From Chloroflexota bacterium (GTDB lineage Bacteria > Chloroflexota > Anaerolineae > UBA7937): a stretch of DNA of 11,523 nt. The translations under genes and the position numbers were made by a program. The stretch covers positions 10,735 through 22,257 of the forward strand of contig DMLA01000090.1 in assembly GCA_003453555.1 (NCBI GenBank), read 5' to 3'. Below, piece after piece: positions 1 through 5,536 of this stretch (position 1 is its first letter; every line of letters starts with the position of its first letter). A model generated the notes under the pieces. That model worked only from the letters and a program-made list of their open reading frames with translations. It was not told the origin of the DNA and did not search any database.

Positions 1-264
1 GTGGGAGTGATGGACCGCTCCGACTCCTTCGGCGCTTTGGGTGGGCCGCTCTTCATAGAGATCTGTGCCGCCTTCCAGGTTCAAGGTGTGACGACTAAAG
101 TGGTTGATTACATCTTCGGCCTCGGCGGCCGGGATACCACCCCTGATCAGATCGAAAGCGTCTTCCGCGATCTTTTGCAAATCGCCGAAACAGGGGAGAT
201 CGAACGTCTAGTCAACTGGCTGGGCGTGAGGGAAGGCAAACAAAAAGTCGTTACCGCGGCCTAA
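1..264 (+). CDS. porA: 2-oxoacid (pyruvate):ferredoxin oxidoreductase, alpha subunit, C-terminal part
   Basis: The reading frame is open from base 1 and ends with TAA at 262-264, so only the last 87 or so codons of a gene of roughly 390 codons are present; the initial GTG is just a valine codon. The segment begins VGVMDRSDSFG and continues GGPLFIEICAAF, which matches the C-terminal region of PorA, where a VxVxDR stretch is followed by GGPLFxE. In PorABDG enzymes the alpha subunit helps bind pyruvate and thiamine diphosphate for oxidative decarboxylation to acetyl-CoA with ferredoxin reduction in the cytoplasm. porB follows after 18 bases, supporting the call and a shared transcript. The gamma and delta subunits, if separate, must lie upstream of the window. 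Pyruvate is the most likely substrate, but another 2-oxoacid cannot be excluded. Confidence 0.85.
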   Translation: MGVMDRSDSFGALGGPLFIEICAAFQVQGVTTKVVDYIFGLGGRDTTPDQIESVFRDLLQIAETGEIERLVNWLGVREGKQKVVTAA

Positions 265-282
265 GATTTAGAGGAGAAAAAG

Positions 283-1218
283 ATGGCTACAGCGCTTAAG
301 TTGAAAGAACTTTCCAAGAAAGAGGAACGGCTGGCTCCCGGCCATCGCCTCTGTGCGGGGTGTGCCGCTCCCATCATCGCTCGCCAGGTGCTTTTGGCTA
401 TCGATGAACCGGTGATCGTGGCCATGGCCACCGGTTGCCTAGAGGTGGGTACCACCATCTACCCCTATACCGCCTGGCGGATCCCTTGGATCCATAACGC
501 CTTCGAGAACGCCGCCTCCACCCTGAGCGGCATAGAGACCATGTACCGCTCCCTGGTGAAACAGGGAAAGATGAAAGAGCGGGATATAAAGTTCGTGGCC
601 TTTGGCGGGGATGGGGGGACCTATGATATCGGCATCCAGGCGCTTTCGGGGGCCCTGGAGCGGGGACACAGGCTTCTCTACATCTGCTACGATAACCAAG
701 CCTATATGAACACCGGGATCCAACGGTCTGGGGCTACTCCCCATGGCGCTTGGACCACCACCTCGCCAGCGGGGAAGGTTATCCCTGGCAAGCCCCAATA
801 TCGCAAGGACCTCACCCCCATCGTGGCCGCTCACGGTATCCCTTACGTCGCCCAGGCCTCTCCCCACCGGTTTAGGGACCTGATGCAGAAGGCGCGCAAA
901 GGGGTGGCGGCCGATGGGCCGGCCTTCATCAACGTCCTCTCCTCCTGCAACCGAGGCTGGCGCCACCCCACCGATATGACCCTGGAGATGTCGCGCCTGG
1001 CGGCGGATACCTGCTTCTGGCCCCTCTACGAGGTGGAGAAGCAAGAGTGGAAACTCAACTACCGGCCCAAGGAGAAACTCCCCATCGAGGAGTTCTTGAA
1101 GCCCCAAGGCCGTTTCCGCCACCTCTTCAAGGAGGAAAATAGACATATCATAGAGGAACTTCAAGCCGAGGTGGATCGGCGGTGGGAGGCGCTCCTCAAG
1201 CGCACCGGGGAAGCCTGA
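283..1218 (+). CDS. porB: 2-oxoacid (pyruvate):ferredoxin oxidoreductase, beta subunit
   Basis: A 311-residue protein with the hallmarks of PorB, the thiamine diphosphate and proximal [4Fe-4S] subunit of pyruvate:ferredoxin oxidoreductase. The cluster ligands are visible as C24 and C27 (HRLCAGC), C52 (TGCLEVG) and C222 (SSCNRGW), the same CxxC, +25 and distal-Cys arrangement as in characterised enzymes. The diphosphate-binding motif starts with GGDGG (108-112) and ends at DNQAYMNTG (137-145). The length is normal for the family. ATG at 283 is preceded by GAGGAG at 271-276 with a 6-base spacer. It is co-transcribed with porA and closed by an intrinsic terminator 7 bases after the stop. It transfers electrons from decarboxylated pyruvate to ferredoxin in the cytoplasm. 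The exact 2-oxoacid preference cannot be read from the sequence. Confidence 0.93.
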   Translation: MATALKLKELSKKEERLAPGHRLCAGCAAPIIARQVLLAIDEPVIVAMATGCLEVGTTIYPYTAWRIPWIHNAFENAASTLSGIETMYRSLVKQGKMKERDIKFVAFGGDGGTYDIGIQALSGALERGHRLLYICYDNQAYMNTGIQRSGATPHGAWTTTSPAGKVIPGKPQYRKDLTPIVAAHGIPYVAQASPHRFRDLMQKARKGVAADGPAFINVLSSCNRGWRHPTDMTLEMSRLAADTCFWPLYEVEKQEWKLNYRPKEKLPIEEFLKPQGRFRHLFKEENRHIIEELQAEVDRRWEALLKRTGEA

Positions 1219-1224
1219 GAAGAG

Positions 1225-1254
1225 AAGGCAGCGGAAATCAGTCCGCTGCCTTTT
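1225..1254 (+). terminator. Intrinsic terminator after porB, inside the upp leader
   Basis: Perfect inverted repeat: GGCAGCGGA (1227-1235), a 6-base loop, and TCCGCTGCC (1242-1250), extended by AA/TT to 11 bp and followed by TTTT at 1251-1254. It lies just after the porB stop and ends only 3 bases before the AAAGGAGG ribosome-binding site of upp (1258-1265). No promoter fits between it and upp, so upp is reached by read-through or from a promoter inside porB. In the latter case the hairpin would act as an attenuator. Confidence 0.88.
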
Positions 1255-1270
1255 AATAAAGGAGGGCAAG

Positions 1271-1921
1271 ATGCCGGTTTTGGAGTCCAGCCACCCCCTT
1301 ATCAAGCATAAGATGACCCTCCTGCGGGACAAAAATACCGAGCCCAAGAAGTTTCGGGAACTGATCAGGGAGATATCGATCCTCCTGGCCTACGAGGCTA
1401 CGGCGGATCTGGGACTAAAGGAGGTGGAAGTCACCACCCCTCTGGCCCCAGCCAAGGGGTACCAGTTGACCGAGAAGATCGGGCTGGTGCCCATCCTTCG
1501 CGCCGGGCTGGGGATGGTGGAGGGGATCTGGGAGATGATGCCCTCGGCGGAGGTATGGCATATCGGCCTCTACCGAGATCATAAGACCCTAGAGCCGGTA
1601 GAGTATTATAGTAAACTCCCCGTCCACCCTACAGTGCAGGTCTGCTTGATTTTAGACCCCATGCTAGCCACCGGAGGCTCGGCGGTGGCCACGGTAGATA
1701 TTCTGAAGAAGTGGGGAGCCAAGCGTATCAAATTCGTGGGCGTCATCGCGGCTCCCGAGGGGGTGAAAAGGCTTGCCCAGGCCCACCCAGATGTGGATAT
1801 CCATATCGCGGCCATCGACGACCACCTGACGGGCGAGCCAGAGAAGCCGGGAGACCCCCCCGCGGGCTACATCGTCCCCGGACTAGGGGACGCGGGAGAC
1901 AGACAGTTCGGGACGGGGTGA
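1271..1921 (+). CDS. upp: Uracil phosphoribosyltransferase
   Basis: A 216-residue cytoplasmic enzyme of pyrimidine salvage that converts uracil and PRPP to UMP and diphosphate. The PRPP-binding loop is DPMLATGGSA (residues 129-138). The uracil-side C-terminus GYIVPGLGDAGDRQFGT (199-215) is the classic UPRT ending, and ILRAGLGM (75-82) is also typical. ATG at 1271 has AAAGGAGG at 1258-1265, 5 bases away. It is slightly longer than the usual 208-209 residues because of extra residues around 187-199 (proline- and glutamate-rich) just before the GYIVPG motif. The next gene starts 4 bases after its stop, so upp and the dCMP deaminase gene are translationally close and both serve pyrimidine nucleotide supply. 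Confidence 0.95.
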   Translation: MPVLESSHPLIKHKMTLLRDKNTEPKKFRELIREISILLAYEATADLGLKEVEVTTPLAPAKGYQLTEKIGLVPILRAGLGMVEGIWEMMPSAEVWHIGLYRDHKTLEPVEYYSKLPVHPTVQVCLILDPMLATGGSAVATVDILKKWGAKRIKFVGVIAAPEGVKRLAQAHPDVDIHIAAIDDHLTGEPEKPGDPPAGYIVPGLGDAGDRQFGTG

Positions 1922-1925
1922 TTAG

Positions 1926-2360
1926 ATGAGTGCCAAGATACGCCCCACCTGGGATGAATATTTTATGGGGATAGCCCGGCAAGTGGCCCAGAGGTCTACT
2001 TGCCCCCGGGCCTCGGTGGGGGCGGTGATCGTCCGAGAGCGTCGCATCCTCACCACAGGCTATAACGGCGCTCCAGAGGGGTTGCCTCACTGCCTAGACG
2101 CAGGCTGCATCATCGAAGACGACCACTGCCAGAGGAGCCTCCACGCCGAGCAGAACGCCATCCTGCAAGCGGCTTCTCATGGCGTCTCCATCGCCGGGGG
2201 TACCATCTATGTCACCCACCAGCCTTGCAATACCTGCGCCAAGATGGTCATCAATGCGGGCCTGAAGAGGGTCATCTACGCTGGAGAGTATCCCGATGAA
2301 CTGGCCCGCAACTTCCTGGCTGAGGCAGGGTTGGAACTGGTTCGCTTCCCAAACCCTTGA
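1926..2360 (+). CDS. comEB: dCMP deaminase (ComEB/deoxycytidylate deaminase family)
   Basis: A 144-residue cytidine-deaminase-fold protein. The catalytic zinc site is HAEQNAI (H73, E75) plus PCNTC (C101, C104). TGYNGAPEG (44-52) with the following HC is the signature that separates dCMP deaminases from cytidine and guanine deaminases. It should deaminate dCMP to dUMP, feeding thymidylate synthesis in the cytoplasm. Further cysteines (C26, C56, C61, C68) are common in the family and may hold a structural metal. ATG at 1926 follows the upp stop by 4 bases, and the GGGGTG at the end of upp is a plausible ribosome-binding site, so translation is probably coupled. In Bacillus the homologue is called ComEB; nothing here implies a role in competence. 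Confidence 0.92.
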   Translation: MSAKIRPTWDEYFMGIARQVAQRSTCPRASVGAVIVRERRILTTGYNGAPEGLPHCLDAGCIIEDDHCQRSLHAEQNAILQAASHGVSIAGGTIYVTHQPCNTCAKMVINAGLKRVIYAGEYPDELARNFLAEAGLELVRFPNP

Positions 2361-2386
2361 CAGAAGAAACCGAGCACCCTAGAATG

Positions 2387-2412
2387 AGGGCCACCTTTGG
2401 GGTTGCCCTTTT
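2387..2412 (+). terminator. Intrinsic terminator after comEB
   Basis: AGGGC (2387-2391) pairs with GCCCT (2405-2409); after one C/T mismatch ACC (2393-2395) pairs with GGT (2401-2403), leaving loop TTTGG. TTTT follows at 2409-2412. The hairpin ends about 20 bases before the start codon of the next gene, so that gene needs read-through or a promoter inside comEB. Confidence 0.75.
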
Positions 2413-2420
2413 GCGTAAGT

Positions 2421-2427
2421 AGAAAGG
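2421..2427 (+). promoter_or_regulatory. Ribosome-binding site that favours the GTG start at 2434
   Basis: AGAAAGG at 2421-2427 directly abuts a TTG codon at 2428 with no spacer, but stands 6 bases from an in-frame GTG at 2434. The normal spacing makes GTG 2434 the better start for the downstream transferase gene. Confidence 0.6.
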
Positions 2428-2433
2428 TTGACC

Positions 2434-3456
2434 GTGCTTTATTTAGCCGTCTTTGCCGTGCCCCTGCTCTTGGCTTTCTTTCTCACCCCCCTGGTGGAGA
2501 GACTAGCACGGCGCTGGGGATTTGTAGATTACCCCCGTGAGCCCAGGCACTTGCACGAGGCGCCAACGCCAAAGTTGGGGGGGGTAGCGCTCTTTGTCCC
2601 CTTCCTGATAGCGGTCGGGCTATCTTTGATCCTCTATCCCCCTTCAGTCCAGCCCGAGCCTGACCTCTCAGAGCCTCTACGCCTAGCTGGGCTGATTATT
2701 GGCTCCCTCATCGTCTTCTTGGTAGGGGTTTACGATGATAAACGGGAACTCTCTCCCTGGCCCCAACTCGCTGTACAGTTCGTGGCCGCAGGGGTGGCCA
2801 TCTACTCCGGCATCGTCATCCACGAGATCGCCAGCCCCTTCGGCGGGCTAGTCACCTTTCCCCCCTGGTTCGCCATCGCCTTCACCCTCTTCTGGATCAT
2901 GGGCATGATGAACACCATCAACTGGTTAGATGGCCTGGACGGCCTAGCGGCGGGGATCACGGTCATCGCCTCTCTCATCTTCTTCGCCCATAGCAATCGT
3001 CTAGGCCAGGTGAGCATCGCCCTCCTCCCCCTAGCCTTGGCTGGCTGCACCTTGGGGTTTCTCCCCTACAACTTCTACCCCGCTCGGCTATTCATGGGCA
3101 CCTCAGGAGCCCTCTTTCTGGGCTTCGCTCTAGGCACCCTTTCCATCATCGGTGGGGCTAAAGCAGCCACGGCGCTTTTGGTTTTGGGGATCCCCATCTT
3201 GGACGTGGCCTGGCAGATCGTGAACCGCCTCCGGCAGCGTCGTTCCCCCTTACGCGGCGACAGGGGACACCTCCACCACCGCCTGCTGGATATGGGGATC
3301 TCCCGCCGCCGTGTGGTCCTCCTCTTCTACCTCCTCTGCGCCTCCTTCGGCGGACTGGCTCTGCTTCTCCCCCCAGGTCTATACAAACTTTATGCCCTCC
3401 TCGTCTTGGGGGTGGTAGCAGCCACGGTCCTCTTCCTAGCCTCTCGGGAGGTCTAA
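2434..3456 (+). CDS. Polyprenyl-phosphate glycosyl-1-phosphate transferase (MraY/WecA/TagO family)
   Basis: A 340-residue polytopic membrane protein (342 if the TTG at 2428 is used) with about ten hydrophobic segments. It should transfer a sugar-1-phosphate, most likely GlcNAc-1-P, from a UDP-sugar to undecaprenyl phosphate at the inner face of the membrane, the first step of wall or surface glycan synthesis. Motifs, numbered from the TTG start: VYDDKREL with the DD pair at 103-104, NTINWLDGLDGLA at 162-174, and HLHH at 281-284 in the last cytoplasmic loop. The pattern is closer to WecA/TagO than to MraY. The usual FMGDxGS motif reads FMGTSGA (223-228), so the normally conserved aspartate is threonine 225. 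It has a terminator just upstream and meets the minus-strand protease gene tail to tail. Confidence 0.88.
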   Translation: MLYLAVFAVPLLLAFFLTPLVERLARRWGFVDYPREPRHLHEAPTPKLGGVALFVPFLIAVGLSLILYPPSVQPEPDLSEPLRLAGLIIGSLIVFLVGVYDDKRELSPWPQLAVQFVAAGVAIYSGIVIHEIASPFGGLVTFPPWFAIAFTLFWIMGMMNTINWLDGLDGLAAGITVIASLIFFAHSNRLGQVSIALLPLALAGCTLGFLPYNFYPARLFMGTSGALFLGFALGTLSIIGGAKAATALLVLGIPILDVAWQIVNRLRQRRSPLRGDRGHLHHRLLDMGISRRRVVLLFYLLCASFGGLALLLPPGLYKLYALLVLGVVAATVLFLASREV

Positions 3457-4166
3457 TACTCTACCTCTTCTCCCCGTATGGCTCCCACCAGCCGCTCCAA
3501 AGGGTAGATGAGGAGGAAGAAGAGGCCATCCACCACCAGGGTAATCAGAAGGGCCAAGGTCAGATACTCCAAGCCCCGGAATATCCAGAGGGTGACCTCC
3601 CCTGGGATGCGGGGCACGAAGCCCACCAGGGCGGAGAGGAGTACTACCAGGACGCCGAAGAGGAGAACCGGAAGCCACCCTTGGCGATCCGCCTCGCTGG
3701 GCAACATCCCGTTGCTCAGCGAGAAAAGGAGGTAGAGAAGAAGCAAAAGGTGAGGGGCTCTTGCGTACTCCCCCAGATGGGAGATGAGATGCCGCAGGGC
3801 CTCGTCTGGAGAGGAGCCCCAAGGGATAAAGGGCCACCCCCACCGGGCGGTGAGGAAGATAGCCAGGGTTCCCCCTAAGAGAGGGGCCAGACCGATGACG
3901 CTCTTTCGAAGGGAGTCGGTTCGGCCTATGGAGAGGGAGGCGAAGGTTAACGCTTCCCCCCTCCGTCGGGGCCCCAAGGTGAGTCGCCCTGTGGGGACCC
4001 TCAAAGCCTTGGCCGCCAGCCAATGGCTCAATTCATGGAGGATCACCCCGGGGAGAAGGAGGAAAAGGGAGAAAAGCGCGGCCTTATCGTGGTCTCCAGA
4101 GATGAGAAGCCCCAGGCCGTAGAGATGTTGACTCAGCCAACACTTGACCCAGGGCAAGAGCAACAA
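3453..4166 (-). CDS. Predicted membrane zinc metalloprotease (M50/site-2-protease-like)
   Basis: A protein of 237 residues from the first standard start (TTG at 4166) with five or six hydrophobic segments. HELSH at 44-48 lies in a membrane segment (LLPGVILHELSHWLAAKAL), the zinc-binding HExxH of intramembrane metalloproteases. NGMLPSEAD at 152-160 sits within a hydrophobic segment and could supply the third ligand, D160, as in the NxxPxxxxD motif of M50 peptidases; the N-to-D spacing of 8 agrees, but the proline is one place off. Substrate is unknown. TTG 4166 has no ribosome-binding site, whereas a strong one points to an ATC codon at 4208 that would add 14 residues. It follows the Ser/Thr kinase gene by 75 bases on the same strand. 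Family membership is likely; activity is not proven. Confidence 0.7.
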   Translation of the reverse strand: MLLLPWVKCWLSQHLYGLGLLISGDHDKAALFSLFLLLPGVILHELSHWLAAKALRVPTGRLTLGPRRRGEALTFASLSIGRTDSLRKSVIGLAPLLGGTLAIFLTARWGWPFIPWGSSPDEALRHLISHLGEYARAPHLLLLLYLLFSLSNGMLPSEADRQGWLPVLLFGVLVVLLSALVGFVPRIPGEVTLWIFRGLEYLTLALLITLVVDGLFFLLIYPLERLVGAIRGEEVEY

Positions 4167-4205
4167 GGTGGCTACAAACCAAAGAAGAGCCTTCTCCGGA
4201 GAGTC

Positions 4206-4220
4206 GATCTATCCCCTCCT
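4206..4220 (-). promoter_or_regulatory. Strong Shine-Dalgarno pointing to an ATC codon
   Basis: On the minus strand AGGAGG (4220-4215) is followed by a 6-base spacer and ATC (4208-4206). The frame of the protease gene is open from this ATC and closed by TAG immediately before it (4211-4209). No ATG, GTG or TTG lies at a usable distance in any frame. Either the gene starts at ATC or the true base has been changed. Confidence 0.5.
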
Positions 4221-4241
4221 CGCTAATGCAAAAAGCCCTCT

Positions 4242-5237
4242 CTAGCCTCTCCATAAAAACCACAAAAGGGTAGAACAGGAACAAAGGATGAAGAGCAAGA
4301 GAGTGAGAATGAGCCAGGGGAACCTGCGCCGCCTTGCTCCGGGAAGTTCGCTGACCGCCTGGGGCGCCATAGAGGCCGGAGCCACAAAGGCCCTCTCTGG
4401 CGAGGGAAGGGCACCCTCTTGGGCAGCACTCTCCAAGGCAGCCATCATCTCTTCCACGCTCCGATACCGATCCCCCCTCTCCTTGGCCAGGGCCTTCAAG
4501 ACCACCCTTTCCACGGTTTCAGGGATGGTCGGAGCCAACTGGGAAGGCCGAGGGGGAGGGGAGAAGATCTGGTCGCGGATGATAGCCTGAGCGGTATCCC
4601 CCTCAAAGGGGACCCTCCCGGTGAGCATCTCGAAAAGAACGACCCCCAAGGAGTATATATCGGTGCCTCGATCTAACTCCTCTCCCCTCGCCTGCTCGGG
4701 GGAGATATATTGAGGCGTCCCCACCATCACCTCCCGAGAGAAAGCGGCATCCACATCCTCCATCATCCTGGCCAAGCCAAAATCGGTGAGAATGACCTCT
4801 CCCTCTGGCGTCTCCATGATATTGGAGGGTTTCATATCTCGATGGAGCACCCCTTGGCTATGGGCATAGGCTAACGCTTCCCCCGCCGGCCTCAGAACCT
4901 CAAGGATTCGCCTCAGAGGAAGGGGGCCCCGTCTCAGAACGGTTTTCAGGGTTTCCCCCTCCACATACCGCATCACTAAGTAAGGCATCCCATCCTCTTC
5001 GCTGAAATCATAGACGGGCACTATATGGGGGTGAACCAATCGGGCCACGATTTTCGCTTCCTTATGGAAGCGCTCCAAGAAGGCCGCATCATCGATGAAG
5101 ACGGGGTGGAGTACCTTGATAGCCACATACCGATCCAAAGGAGCGTGATAGGCTTTCCAAACGGTGGCCATCCCGCCATGGCCCAACTGTTCGATTATCT
5201 TATAGGGGCCCACATACTCCCCAGGCGCAAAAGGCAC
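4242..5237 (-). CDS. Membrane-anchored serine/threonine protein kinase (PknB-like, no sensor domain)
   Basis: A 331-residue Hanks-type kinase. Domain 1 is a full catalytic domain: glycine loop LGHGGMATV (18-26), VAIK with K41, helix-C glutamate E60, HRDMKPSN (132-139), DFG (152-154), and GTPQYISPE (173-181) as the activation-segment end. All catalytic residues are present. A juxtamembrane linker (about 270-305) leads to one hydrophobic helix (306-328) that ends the protein, so PASTA or other extracellular sensor domains are missing. GTG at 5237 has AGGGAG 6 bases upstream on the minus strand. It follows yvcK by 299 bases on the same strand and precedes the protease gene by 75. YvcK homologues are phosphorylated by kinases of this kind in Bacillus and Mycobacterium, so YvcK is a natural candidate substrate here; that is inference. 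Confidence 0.95.
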   Translation of the reverse strand: MPFAPGEYVGPYKIIEQLGHGGMATVWKAYHAPLDRYVAIKVLHPVFIDDAAFLERFHKEAKIVARLVHPHIVPVYDFSEEDGMPYLVMRYVEGETLKTVLRRGPLPLRRILEVLRPAGEALAYAHSQGVLHRDMKPSNIMETPEGEVILTDFGLARMMEDVDAAFSREVMVGTPQYISPEQARGEELDRGTDIYSLGVVLFEMLTGRVPFEGDTAQAIIRDQIFSPPPRPSQLAPTIPETVERVVLKALAKERGDRYRSVEEMMAALESAAQEGALPSPERAFVAPASMAPQAVSELPGARRRRFPWLILTLLLFILCSCSTLLWFLWRG

Positions 5238-5536
5238 TATCTGCTCCCTCTATCTAAGAGGACCGCCGACAACCGTGGAGAGAGACCGACCCACATCATG
5301 CCCACTTCCCCCGCCCATCTATCCGCTCTGCTGCATCCCCCGCGACGAGAAGAGGGACGAAAAGTTCCGTCCCTTATCCCTGACAGCCTACCACAATCAA
5401 CCACCTATCTCCTTAAAACCCCACTGGGCTAGATGGTCGACTAGATCAACCACTCTACAGTAGTAACCCACTCGTGGTCCAGACATTTGACAACCCCAAC
5501 CAGTTTCCCCCATACCCAACGCTGGCCACTCTCTTC
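5238..5536. other. 299-base region between yvcK and the kinase gene
   Basis: No convincing gene or promoter is seen. It holds a perfect 7-bp hairpin with an 8-base loop at 5353-5374 (AGGGACG/CGTCCCT) without a proper U-tract on either strand, which could be a weak terminator or part of the kinase leader. A second 7-bp hairpin (one G-U pair on the minus strand) is at 5434-5452, followed on the minus strand by a tiny CCC/GGG stem and TTTT (5415-5418), a possible weak terminator for yvcK. Minus-strand G-runs occur at 5489-5518. Confidence 0.4.

Noticed and set aside
439..1347. 302-codon minus-strand open frame opposite porB
   Set aside because: It lies entirely opposite porB and the start of upp, which have clear family motifs. 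Its predicted protein shows no recognisable domain, and long antisense frames are expected from the codon bias.
5353..5374. Perfect 7-bp hairpin as a full terminator
   Set aside because: No U-tract follows on either strand, so it is recorded only as a hairpin inside the intergenic region.
5237..5404. 55-codon minus-strand frame ending at the kinase start, with AAGGAG before its GTG
   Set aside because: The product is Arg/Gly/Ser-rich with no motif, the spacing is short, and it overlaps a perfect hairpin. The end coinciding with the kinase GTG (TAGTG) is intriguing but can be chance.
5489..5518. Minus-strand G-runs as a G-quadruplex
   Set aside because: Only three runs of three or more Gs; the fourth is GG, so a stable quadruplex is doubtful.
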